Below are positions 1-5,540 of a DNA stretch of 6,787 nucleotides, in pieces. Source of the stretch: CBDBFH01 sp965204775. Lineage in GTDB: Bacteria; Pseudomonadota; Alphaproteobacteria; JAPOUT01; G958296285. The stretch's first letter is position 1, and each line of letters opens with the position of its first letter. The stretch is taken from NCBI GenBank assembly GCA_965204775.1, contig CBDBFH010000010.1, positions 1 through 6,787 of the forward strand. Reading direction: 5' to 3'. The notes beneath the pieces were generated by a model. The model searched no databases. It saw nothing but the letters and a program-made list of their open reading frames with translations, and had not been told where the DNA came from. Made by a program: the position numbers and the translations under genes.

Positions 1-456
1 TCGCCCGCCCAAAGAGCGGAGGTCGCGCGCCTCACCCGCCTCGCACACCGCCGCCGCGTGGACGCGCGCGTCCGCTTTCTCGGAGCACGTCCGCAAGAGA
101 CGCTCCCCCTCTTCTATTCCGCCGCCGACCTCCTCGCCCTCCCCTCGCACTATGAGAGCTTCGGCATCGTCGCCCTTGAGGCGGCCGCGTGCGGGCTGCC
201 CACGCTCGCCTTCGACGTGGGCGGCGTCTCCCGGGCGGTGGGTGCGGGCGAAAGCGGATATCTCGTCCCGGAGGGGGACACGGCGGCTTACGCGCGCGAG
301 ATGGGGAGAATTCTGCAAGGTGCGCGCACCTTCCCCAGGGCGGCGGCGTGGGCGCGATCCTTCACCTGGACGCGAATCGCCGAGGCGGAACGCAAAATCT
401 GGCAGAGGCTGCGTCAGCCGGCCGAGGCGACGCTCGCATCTCATCACGCTTCATAA
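1..456 (+). CDS. GT4-family glycosyltransferase, C-terminal part (5' end outside window)
   Basis: This is the C-terminal Rossmann domain of a retaining GT-B glycosyltransferase of family GT4, which transfers a sugar from a nucleotide-sugar donor. The frame is open from base 1 to the TAA at 454-456, so the start lies left of the window and 151 residues are visible. The clearest mark is the donor-binding E-x7-E motif (ESFGIVALE, glutamates at codons 154 and 178). It is preceded by a YSAADLLALPS block and followed by ACGLPTLAFDVGG and a GYLVPEGD segment. These blocks resemble MshA/BshA-type GlcNAc transferases, but the acceptor-binding N-terminal domain is missing, so the acceptor is unknown. 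The downstream gene, 18 nt away, is a PIG-L deacetylase; this pairing is typical of pathways that make a GlcNAc conjugate and then deacetylate it. Family call secure, substrate inferred. Confidence 0.9.
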   Translation, partial: SPAQRAEVARLTRLAHRRRVDARVRFLGARPQETLPLFYSAADLLALPSHYESFGIVALEAAACGLPTLAFDVGGVSRAVGAGESGYLVPEGDTAAYAREMGRILQGARTFPRAAAWARSFTWTRIAEAERKIWQRLRQPAEATLASHHAS

Positions 457-457
457 C

Positions 458-464
458 AAGGAGG
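458..464 (+). promoter_or_regulatory. Ribosome-binding site AAGGAGG that fixes a TTG start
   Basis: A near-perfect Shine-Dalgarno sequence AAGGAGG lies just after the stop of the glycosyltransferase gene and 10 nt before TTG at 475. No ATG or GTG in the deacetylase frame lies between it and the conserved AHPDDAE motif, so it supports the TTG start. Confidence 0.75.
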
Positions 465-474
465 GAAAACGGCA

Positions 475-1167
475 TTGAATCACTCGGAATTTCAGCAGGT
501 ACTCGTCATCGTCGCCCATCCGGACGATGCGGAACTCTCCGCCGGCGGCAGCATCGCCCGCTGGACGGGAGAGGGTGCCGCAGTGCGCACCGTCGTCTGC
601 ACGAACGGCGACAAGGGCACAAAAGAGGACGTCAGCCCTTTTGATCTCGCCAAGACGCGCGAGGCGGAACAACACGCCGCCTCCCGCATTCTGGGCGTGA
701 AGGAAACCCTGTTTCTCCGCCACCGGGACGGAGAGCTGGAGGATACACGCGCGTTCAGAAACCAGATCGCCTTTCTCATCCGCCACTTTCGGCCCGACAC
801 CATCCTCACCCACGATCCCTGGCGCCCCCACTACCAGCATCCGGACCACCAGGCCATCGGGCACGCCACGTTCAAGGCGGTGATCTACGCGCGGGATCAC
901 CATTTTCTGCCCGAACTCGGCTACGCGGGCATCGGCGCACACCACACGAGCAACCTTTTATACGTCAACACGCTCCACCCGAATTTTTTTGTGGACGTCT
1001 CGCATACTTTCGATCAAAAAATTCGCGCGATATGCGCACACGAGTCCCAGATCAAGAATCCCGAGCAAATAGAAAAACGCATACGCGAACGGCTGGAGAA
1101 CGCCGGGCGTCTGGCGGGCGTGGCGATGGCCGAATCCTTCACCATCACGCGGATGCGCCAGGGCTGA
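475..1167 (+). CDS. PIG-L/LmbE family zinc-dependent N-deacetylase
   Basis: A 230-residue cytoplasmic enzyme of the PIG-L/LmbE superfamily, which removes the acetyl group from GlcNAc-containing conjugates (MshB in mycothiol, BshB in bacillithiol synthesis). The N-terminal AHPDDAE motif gives H15 and D18 as zinc ligands and D17 as the likely general base. The HPDH motif (H122 to H125) gives the third zinc ligand, by analogy with MshB. Other family blocks are TNGDKGTKEDVSP, RHRDGELEDT and LTHDPWRPHYQ, and a C-terminal region with KIRAICAHESQ. No signal peptide or membrane helix is visible. Length and motif order are complete for the family. TTG at 475 is chosen because AAGGAGG precedes it and the next upstream codons overlap the previous gene. 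It sits between a GT4 transferase and nagZ with short gaps, so an operon is likely. The true substrate could be a thiol precursor or another glycoconjugate. Confidence 0.93.
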   Translation: MNHSEFQQVLVIVAHPDDAELSAGGSIARWTGEGAAVRTVVCTNGDKGTKEDVSPFDLAKTREAEQHAASRILGVKETLFLRHRDGELEDTRAFRNQIAFLIRHFRPDTILTHDPWRPHYQHPDHQAIGHATFKAVIYARDHHFLPELGYAGIGAHHTSNLLYVNTLHPNFFVDVSHTFDQKIRAICAHESQIKNPEQIEKRIRERLENAGRLAGVAMAESFTITRMRQG

Positions 1168-1171
1168 GGGG
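1166..1171 (+). promoter_or_regulatory. Ribosome-binding site for nagZ overlapping the upstream stop codon
   Basis: GAGGGG shares two bases with the TGA stop of the deacetylase gene and stands 5 nt before GTG at 1177. The arrangement supports the GTG start and suggests translational coupling between the two genes. Confidence 0.6.
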
Positions 1172-1176
1172 CGCGC

Positions 1177-2292
1177 GTGAAGCCCTGGACGCCTGAGGTC
1201 CGCGCCGGCCAGCACGTCATGGTCGGCTTCGAGGGTACCCACCCCCCCGCCGCACTCCTCGCGCGGGCACGGGCGGGCGAGGTCGGCGGCGTCATCCTGT
1301 TCAGGCGCAACGTAGAATCCGCCGCGCAAACCGCCGCACTCCTCGCCTCCCTGCAGAAGGCCGCCCGCACCTCCCCCACCGGGCTTCCGCTTCTGGTCGG
1401 CATCGATCAGGAGGGCGGGCGCGTGAATCGCCTCTCCGCGGATTTCACCACCTTTCCGGCGGCGCGGAATTTTGGCGAGGCGGGCGATTCCGCACTTGTC
1501 AAGGAAGCCGCCGGCATCACCGGAGCGGAGCTCCGCGCGGTGGGCGTCCACCTCAACTTCGCCCCCGTCCTGGACGTCCTCTCCAACCCGCGGTGTGCCG
1601 TCATCGGCGATCGCTCCTTTGGCGCGTCTGCGAACCTCGTCGCACACATGGGCGAGGCGCTCACAGAAGGCCTGCAGGAGGCGGGCGTGGCCGCCTGTGC
1701 CAAGCATTTTCCGGGCATCGGCGACATGGCACCCGACCCGCACGACGCACTGCCGGTCTGTTCTCTCTCGCTTGCGGACCTCAAGACGCGCGAGCTGCGG
1801 CCGTTTCAGCGTCTCCTCGGTCGGTGTCCGCCCGCCTGCGTCATGGCGGCCCACGCCGTCTATGCGAAAATAGACGAGACGACGCCCGCGAGTCTCTCGC
1901 CGCACTTCATCGGGGAGCTCCTGCGCGGAACGCTGGGGTTTGCGGGCGTCTGCATCACCGACGACCTGGACATGGGCGCGATAGAGGACGCACCGGCCGC
2001 CGCTCTCGAAGCCATCCGCGCGGGCGGGGACGTCGCCTTGATATGCCATGCAGAAGACGCCCAGACGCGCGCCTTCGAGACCATCGCCCGCGCCATAAGG
2101 GAGGGTGCCATCTCCGAGGAGGCGGAGGCGGCGTCCGCAGAAAGGATACGCAGGCTCAAGGAAGCCTTCTGCCGCCCGCTCGCAGGCGAGGCGAAAGAAA
2201 ACCTGAAAACCATCCGCTGTGCCGCCCACCAGAGGGCACACGCGCGCATCCTCTCCCGCATATCCGCCGCGCGCGGCCGCGCGCATTCATAA
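1177..2292 (+). CDS. nagZ: Beta-N-acetylhexosaminidase, GH3 family (NagZ-like)
   Basis: A 371-residue glycoside hydrolase family 3 enzyme that removes terminal GlcNAc, in NagZ from muropeptides during cell-wall recycling. Family motifs appear in order: GIDQEGGRV after a beta strand, LNFAPVLDV, VIGDRSFG, then KHFPGIGD (from K176). The loop APDPHDALP carries the Asp187/His189 dyad that serves as acid/base in NagZ, where the usual sequence has D-S-H. The nucleophile motif ITDDLDMGAI puts the catalytic aspartate at D262. No signal peptide is visible, so a cytoplasmic enzyme is expected. GTG at 1177 is selected because GAGGGG lies 5 nt upstream and the protein begins directly with the first family strand (AGQHVMVGFEG). 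The last 30 or so residues form a basic, Arg-rich tail beyond the usual end, of unknown purpose. It is the last gene of the plus-strand operon and converges on ychF with a 31-nt gap. Confidence 0.93.
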   Translation: MKPWTPEVRAGQHVMVGFEGTHPPAALLARARAGEVGGVILFRRNVESAAQTAALLASLQKAARTSPTGLPLLVGIDQEGGRVNRLSADFTTFPAARNFGEAGDSALVKEAAGITGAELRAVGVHLNFAPVLDVLSNPRCAVIGDRSFGASANLVAHMGEALTEGLQEAGVAACAKHFPGIGDMAPDPHDALPVCSLSLADLKTRELRPFQRLLGRCPPACVMAAHAVYAKIDETTPASLSPHFIGELLRGTLGFAGVCITDDLDMGAIEDAPAAALEAIRAGGDVALICHAEDAQTRAFETIARAIREGAISEEAEAASAERIRRLKEAFCRPLAGEAKENLKTIRCAAHQRAHARILSRISAARGRAHS

Positions 2293-2323
2293 AGCCCGCG
2301 GCACTTCTCGCCCGCCTTCCCCC

Positions 2324-3391
2324 TCACACGTTGAAGCGCACGTGCATGATGTCTCCGTCCTCCACGACGTAATCCCTGCCCTCGAGGCGGAGCGTCCCCC
2401 TCTCGCGCGCGGCGGCGAGCGACCCCGCCGCCATGAAATCCCGATAGGAGACCACCTCCGCGCGAATGAAGCCGCGCTCGAGGTCCGAATGAATCGTCCC
2501 CGCCGCCTGCAGGGCGCGGACGCCCGCACGCACCGGCCAGGCGCGCACCTCATCCTCCCCCACGGTGAAAAAACACCGCAGGTGCAGGAGTGCGAAAGAC
2601 GCCTGAATCACCCTGTCCCGCGCGGAGGATTCCAGGGCGTAATCCGCGAGAAACGCCGCCCGCTCCGCATCCGGAATCTGTGCGAGTTCCTCCTCCAGCC
2701 GTGCGGCGAGCGGAACCGGGGCGGGGTCTCTCGCAAGGCCGGCGCATACGTCCGCACCGCCAGCCAGCTGTGCCTCGTCCACGTTCACCACGGCCAGAAG
2801 CGGCTTGGCGGAGAGGAAGCCAAACCCTTTCACCGCGCGGGCCTGTGCCTCGTCCATCCCCATGGAGAGGAGGGGCCGGCCCTCATCGAGAACAGCCCCC
2901 ATCTCCCGCAGCAGCGCGCACTCGCGCGCCTCTGCCGGGTCTTTCCGCACCCGCAACGTCCGCTCGAGACGCTCCAGGCGGCGTTCGATCACCGAGAGGT
3001 CGCGCAGAATCAAATCCAGCCGGACGTCCTCCAGATCGCGCGCGGGGTCGATGCGCTCTCTGGGGTGCGGAACGCCCGCGTCGGCGAAAGCGCGCACGAG
3101 GACGAGGAGCGCATCCGCCCCCTCCAGTGCCTGGGGAATCGCCTCCGCGCTTCGGGACGCCGCCCCCGCCTCGCCCACGCCCGGTGCATCCACGAAGCTC
3201 ACGCGCGCGCGCGTGGTTTTTTTCGGCCGGAAGATCGCGCTGAGCGCGTCCACCCGTTCATCCGCCACCTGTGCCGCACCGACGCGCGCCTTCGACGCCC
3301 CGTATCCCCCCGTCTCGGCGTCTCCGCCCGTCAGTGCGTTGAACAGGGTCGTCTTCCCGCTGGCGGCGGGGCCGATGATGCCGATCTTCAC
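2324..3391 (-). CDS. ychF: YchF/OLA1-family nucleotide-binding protein with TGS domain
   Basis: A 355-residue P-loop protein of the YchF/OLA1 branch of the Obg-like ATPases, ribosome-associated proteins that usually prefer ATP to GTP. The order is: Walker A/G1 loop GPAASGKTT (residues 7-15), G3 motif DAPG (68-71), a charged helical hairpin (LSVIERRLERLERTLRVRKD, about 133-152) matching the family coiled coil, G4-position motif NVDE (203-206, the YchF-type replacement of NKxD), then the C-terminal TGS/DUF933 domain with CFFTVGEDEVRAW and a final DYVVEDGDIMHVRFNV. Start choice: a TTG at 3415 would add eight residues, but GTG at 3391 begins exactly at the first strand (MKIGIIG) and has GGGGAG 6 nt upstream. 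The G1 loop differs from the common GLPNVGKST, so this may be a divergent paralogue. It lies downstream of the amidotransferase on the same strand with a 114-nt gap. Confidence 0.92.
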   Translation of the reverse strand: MKIGIIGPAASGKTTLFNALTGGDAETGGYGASKARVGAAQVADERVDALSAIFRPKKTTRARVSFVDAPGVGEAGAASRSAEAIPQALEGADALLVLVRAFADAGVPHPRERIDPARDLEDVRLDLILRDLSVIERRLERLERTLRVRKDPAEARECALLREMGAVLDEGRPLLSMGMDEAQARAVKGFGFLSAKPLLAVVNVDEAQLAGGADVCAGLARDPAPVPLAARLEEELAQIPDAERAAFLADYALESSARDRVIQASFALLHLRCFFTVGEDEVRAWPVRAGVRALQAAGTIHSDLERGFIRAEVVSYRDFMAAGSLAAARERGTLRLEGRDYVVEDGDIMHVRFNV

Positions 3392-3421
3392 GTCCGTCTC
3401 CCCAAAGCGATGCAACTGATG

Positions 3422-3450
3422 CGCGCACCTGCGGAGGCACCGGGTGCGCG
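3422..3450. repeat. Inverted repeat upstream of ychF
   Basis: CGCGCACC (3422-3429) and GGTGCGCG (3443-3450) form a perfect 8-bp stem with a 13-nt loop, ending about 30 nt before the ychF start. On the minus strand a T-rich tract (TTTCTTTTTT) comes before the stem rather than after it, so it is not a standard intrinsic terminator for upstream transcripts. It may be a leader hairpin or a protein-binding site. Confidence 0.5.
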
Positions 3451-3481
3451 GTCAAAAAAGAAAGGCCGTATATCCCCCAAA

Positions 3482-3501
3482 CGCGGGAAAAGGAACCCGC
3501 G
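3482..3501 (-). terminator. Weak hairpin just after the amidotransferase stop codon
   Basis: CGCGGG and CCCGCG arms (6 bp, 8-nt loop) start 4 nt past the TAA of the minus-strand amidotransferase. Only three T residues follow, then a G run, so termination would be inefficient at best. Read-through into ychF is plausible. Confidence 0.3.
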
Positions 3502-3505
3502 CCGC

Positions 3506-4276
3506 TTAGTCCGCCTCTGCCGCCTTGGCGAAGGCGCGCGCCTCGTGGATGAGGCGCGCGAAAAGGTGTTCCGCCCCCTTCCTGTCGGCGTAGCCATAAG
3601 CCGACATGGATTCCGGATGCCACTGCACGCCCAGAACGAACTGGTGCGCGGGGCACTCTATCGCCTCGATGACGCCATCCGCCGCCCGGGCGGATACCCG
3701 CACGCCGGTGCCCACCTCGCGGGCACTCTGGTGATGGTGGCTGTTCACCCTTGATGCGCTCCCTAAAATTTCCGCAAGGATGGAATCGCCGATCTCTATC
3801 TCGTGGAAGGCGTAGGTGCTCTCCTCCGCGTTCTCGGGCCGATGCGTCAGCGCACCCGCCACCTGGGAGGGAATGTCCTGATAGAGGGCGCCGCCCGCTG
3901 CGATGTTGACGACCTGCATCCCTCCGCAGATGCCGAGTACGGGCATGTCGCGGGAGATGGCGTCCCTGCACGCCGCCATCTCCGCCGTCTCGCGCCGGGG
4001 GTTCGTCGGGCCGCATTCGAGCAGACGCTCCTCCCCGTAGAGGGTCGGATCGATATCGTGTCCGCCGCCGGAGATGATCAGCCCGTCCACACCCCCCACC
4101 GCGGCGGCACAAGTGCGCGCGTCCTCGGCCGCAGGAAGCAGGAGCGGCACTCCGCCCGCCTTGATCACCGCCTCCACGTAGGCGTCCATCAGCACGTGGC
4201 GGGGGCGTACCCTCGGGGCTTCGGGAAAGTTCCGCTTGCCCACGTCGCAGGTGATTCCGATTCTCGGCCGCAGCAT
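3506..4276 (-). CDS. Class I glutamine amidotransferase-like hydrolase, peptidase C26 (PuuD-like)
   Basis: A 256-residue cytoplasmic enzyme of the C26 family, which includes gamma-glutamyl-GABA hydrolase PuuD of putrescine breakdown. The protein starts with the typical PRIGITCDV strand and has the DGLIISGGGHDIDPTLYGE block. The nucleophile elbow is GICGGMQ with Cys117, and the catalytic His220 and Glu222 lie in GVQWHPE. VNSHHHQ (177-183) is the conserved segment before the last domain strands. Most relatives have an arginine after the cysteine (GICRG); here it is glycine. ATG at 4276 has AAGGGGGAG just upstream and no better alternative. Complete for the family. Whether the substrate is gamma-glutamyl-GABA or another gamma-glutamyl compound is not shown: no other putrescine-pathway gene is in the window. 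It is divergent from the small membrane protein gene and upstream of ychF. Confidence 0.93.
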   Translation of the reverse strand: MLRPRIGITCDVGKRNFPEAPRVRPRHVLMDAYVEAVIKAGGVPLLLPAAEDARTCAAAVGGVDGLIISGGGHDIDPTLYGEERLLECGPTNPRRETAEMAACRDAISRDMPVLGICGGMQVVNIAAGGALYQDIPSQVAGALTHRPENAEESTYAFHEIEIGDSILAEILGSASRVNSHHHQSAREVGTGVRVSARAADGVIEAIECPAHQFVLGVQWHPESMSAYGYADRKGAEHLFARLIHEARAFAKAAEAD

Positions 4277-4329
4277 CCGCTCCCCCTTCCCCCGGAACGC
4301 AAAATGAAAGATAGACGAAACCCAAGCGC

Positions 4330-4358
4330 ATCATACGGCAAAAAACGGACGCGATCAC
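4330..4358 (-). promoter_or_regulatory. Candidate promoter for the amidotransferase gene
   Basis: On the minus strand GTGATC (4353-4358), a 17-nt spacer and TATGAT (4330-4335) resemble a sigma70 promoter with a good -10 and a poor -35. Transcription would start near 4323, leaving a leader of about 47 nt before ATG 4276. Confidence 0.4.
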
Positions 4359-4466
4359 ATTTCGCCGGACGGTGCAAACCGGAACTCGCCGAAGCCGGGG
4401 ACGGCGGCTTTCCCACGCGCAGATCGCGCGGACGCCCCGGAGGAGGCGCGAGCGGCGGTGACGGCA

Positions 4467-4495
4467 TTGTCGCGCGGGGGGAAACCCCTTATATT
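4467..4495 (+). promoter_or_regulatory. Sigma70-type promoter for the small membrane protein gene
   Basis: TTGTCG (4467-4472), exactly 17 nt, then TATATT (4490-4495). The start of transcription would fall near 4502, directly in front of GGGAGG (4503-4508) and the TTG start at 4518, giving a very short leader. The spacer holds a G6-AAA-C4 stretch that could fold or stiffen the DNA. Confidence 0.55.
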
Positions 4496-4517
4496 CTGCG
4501 GCGGGAGGTTCTCGCCA

Positions 4518-4820
4518 TTGCTGCGTCTGTATCTCACGCGCCTTTTGCTTCCCCTCCTCTTCGTGGCGGGGATGGTGGCGGTGCCCTTTCTCTGGCTGCC
4601 CGAGGTGGAAACGCCCGCCTCCCGCGCGCGCGAGGACGCCTCCAAAGTCCGGAAAGCGCGCCGTGCCACTCCGTTTCAGCGGGCGATGACGATAGGCTTC
4701 GCGCTCATTCTCGTCTCGGTGAGCGCCGGCGGCTTCATGCTCTACCGCATCACCCGCGCGCAGACGGCGAGCTGGCGCCGCCGCTTCGCCCCCTCCCCCC
4801 GACGCCGAAAGCGCCCATAA
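4518..4820 (+). CDS. Small two-helix membrane protein of unknown function
   Basis: I do not recognise this 100-residue protein. It has a hydrophobic helix near the N-terminus (about 4-27, rich in Leu, Phe and Val, ending FLWLPE), a charged linker of about 27 residues with many Arg and Lys, a second helix (about 55-76, MTIGFALILVSVSAGGFMLY) and a strongly basic tail ending RRRKRP. The charge pattern suggests linker and tail on different sides or a hairpin with unusual topology; this cannot be settled by eye. An in-frame GTG at 4458 would add 20 residues, but it lies upstream of a good promoter (4467-4495). TTG at 4518 has GGGAGG with a 9-nt spacer, so I prefer it. It is divergent from the amidotransferase gene and has no close downstream partner. 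Confidence 0.6.
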   Translation: MLRLYLTRLLLPLLFVAGMVAVPFLWLPEVETPASRAREDASKVRKARRATPFQRAMTIGFALILVSVSAGGFMLYRITRAQTASWRRRFAPSPRRRKRP

Positions 4821-4989
4821 GCACCCCTTCGAGAAATTGCATCCAATACGGGGCGCGACTCCGCCACGCATTCCGACGTCAAGAGCGGTGAGGACGCCGA
4901 CGCCCGCGCCGCCATCACGCTTGACAATCTGGCCTTGAACGGCTTTTGCACCGCCTTTTCACGCGCCGTTCACGCCCCCTGAAACGCTC

Positions 4990-5020
4990 ATTTTCCGCAA
5001 GCAATTTCGCCTCGGAAAAT
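4990..5020. repeat. Perfect inverted repeat, possible operator
   Basis: ATTTTCCG (4990-4997) and CGGAAAAT (5013-5020) are perfect 8-bp arms around a 15-nt centre. There is no T run after either arm in the right place for a terminator. The spacing of the arms would suit a dimeric DNA-binding protein, but no regulator is nearby. Confidence 0.4.
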
Positions 5021-5158
5021 CTGCCGTTTCTCCAAAGGGTTCGCAATGTTTTTTACCCGGCCCCAAGCGGGGACGCTCCGCGCCCATTCCAGGCACGCTC
5101 GCCTGCGGTTGATAAAAGAGATGCGGCGCGTCCATGCAAGCCCTCTTGAACCGGTGAT

Positions 5159-5164
5159 AGGAGG
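5159..5164 (+). promoter_or_regulatory. Strong AGGAGG ribosome-binding site, out of frame with the membrane segment
   Basis: AGGAGG stands 11 nt before ATG 5176, which opens MAFRSNEESVEH and then runs into Cys/Trp-rich nonsense across the repeats. The hydrophobic frame has no start codon at the right distance. Either the initiating ATG belongs to a gene now frameshifted near 5211, or it drives a short leader peptide. Confidence 0.45.
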
Positions 5165-5213
5165 CGTTCTAGGCTATGGCTTTTCGCTCGAACGAAGAGA
5201 GTGTGGAACACCC

Positions 5214-5540
5214 ATGCCGAGCCGAAAATACTCCCTGCCCGTTTTGTTGTTGGTATCCCTGCTTGTGGGTTTGTTGTTGGTATCCCTGCTTGTGGGTTTG
5301 TTGTTGCTTTTTTTGGTCATCGCCTCCTCCGAAGACCCGGAATGGGCTTTTTGCCTATTCGGGATACTCGCCATCCCGTTTGTGAAAACCCGTATCTTTT
5401 CTTGGTGGAAAGACTCCCCGCCCGTTTTTTTGTTGGTGTCTCTACTTGTGGTTTTAGCGGCGTCTTTTCTGGTCATCTTGTTCTTCGAAACCCTGAATCT
5501 CGGGAAAGACCTGCAATGGGCTTTTCGCCTCTTCGGGTAA
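5214..5540 (+). CDS. Duplicated transmembrane segment, probably the N-terminal part of the pentapeptide protein (frameshifted)
   Basis: This 108-residue reading frame (ATG 5214 to TAA 5538-5540) is almost all membrane. Residues 8-37 form a long hydrophobic run containing a 9-residue tandem repeat, LLLVSLLVG twice. Residues 44-57 read WAFCLFGILAIPFV. A second hydrophobic run covers about 70-91 and ends in QWAFRLFG, a copy of the earlier WAFCLFG. Thus the protein consists of two diverged copies of one unit. The frame stops 25 nt after ATG 5516 of the pentapeptide frame. Adding one base at the GGG of 5535-5537 would join LFG to VNGKGIDGKFQILQFLG and make one protein with membrane helices before the soluble domain. 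The start is uncertain: 5214 has a weak ribosome-binding site, 5046 has AAAGGG but an unlikely Arg-rich extension, and the strong site at 5159 is out of frame. Base composition is near 50% GC and T-rich, unlike the genes to the left. Confidence 0.55.
   Translation: MPSRKYSLPVLLLVSLLVGLLLVSLLVGLLLLFLVIASSEDPEWAFCLFGILAIPFVKTRIFSWWKDSPPVFLLVSLLVVLAASFLVILFFETLNLGKDLQWAFRLFG
5231..5537 (+). repeat. Internal segment duplication (copies 5231-5363 and 5415-5537)
   Basis: Two imperfect direct copies. Both begin CTCCCTGCCCGTTTT or CTCCCCGCCCGTTTT, continue with a TTGTTGGT-like stretch and a CTTGTGG block, and end with 23 bases differing at two positions (AATGGGCTTTT... to ...TTCGGG, from 5341 and from 5515). 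The first copy carries an extra 27-nt unit. The copies encode the two hydrophobic units of the membrane segment. Confidence 0.65.
5244..5297 (+). repeat. 27-nt tandem repeat, two identical copies plus a partial third
   Basis: The unit begins TTGTTGTTGGTATCCCTGCT and ends TGTGGGT. Copies at 5244-5270 and 5271-5297 are identical, and the first nine bases recur at 5298-5306. Being a multiple of three, it lengthens the helix by nine residues (LLLVSLLVG) without changing frame. Confidence 0.9.

Larger units (their letters stand above)
4821..5213. other. Intergenic stretch without a convincing gene
   Basis: This 393-nt stretch has short open frames but none with a believable start and protein. It contains an inverted repeat (4990-5020), an isolated TTGACA at 4921 with no matching -10, an AAAGGG before an ATG at 5046 in the frame of the following membrane segment, and a strong AGGAGG at 5159-5164. 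No tRNA-like fold is visible. It may hold the promoter and leader of the pentapeptide-repeat locus, or remnants of a decayed gene. Confidence 0.5.

Noticed and set aside
2269..2284. 16-bp perfect GC palindrome at the end of nagZ as a bidirectional terminator
   Set aside because: It is coding sequence (Ala-Arg-Gly-Arg), has no loop and no T run on either side; such palindromes arise easily in GC-rich Arg/Ala codons.
958..2286. Long minus-strand open frame of 442 codons opposite nagZ
   Set aside because: It is the antisense shadow of a clear GH3 gene in high-GC DNA; its product is Arg/Gly-rich with no recognisable motif.
3391..3415. TTG 3415 as the ychF start
   Set aside because: It adds eight residues before the first conserved strand; GTG 3391 has GGGGAG 6 nt upstream and starts at MKIGIIG.
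2219..3754. Long plus-strand open frame of 511 codons opposite ychF
   Set aside because: Antisense shadow of ychF; Arg/Pro/His-rich product with no domain, and it crosses into two other genes.
4458..4517. GTG 4458 as start of the small membrane protein
   Set aside because: It lies upstream of the best promoter and has no good ribosome-binding site; TTG 4518 has both.
3258..4871. Minus-strand open frame of 537 codons across ychF and the amidotransferase
   Set aside because: Out-of-frame shadow; the amidotransferase and YchF frames carry the catalytic motifs, and this one is Arg/Gly-rich.
4921..4949. TTGACA at 4921 as a promoter
   Set aside because: No acceptable -10 sequence at 16-19 nt downstream.
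4946..5149. 67-codon plus-strand frame in the gene-poor stretch
   Set aside because: TTG start with no ribosome-binding site, Arg/Pro-rich product, no similarity recognised.
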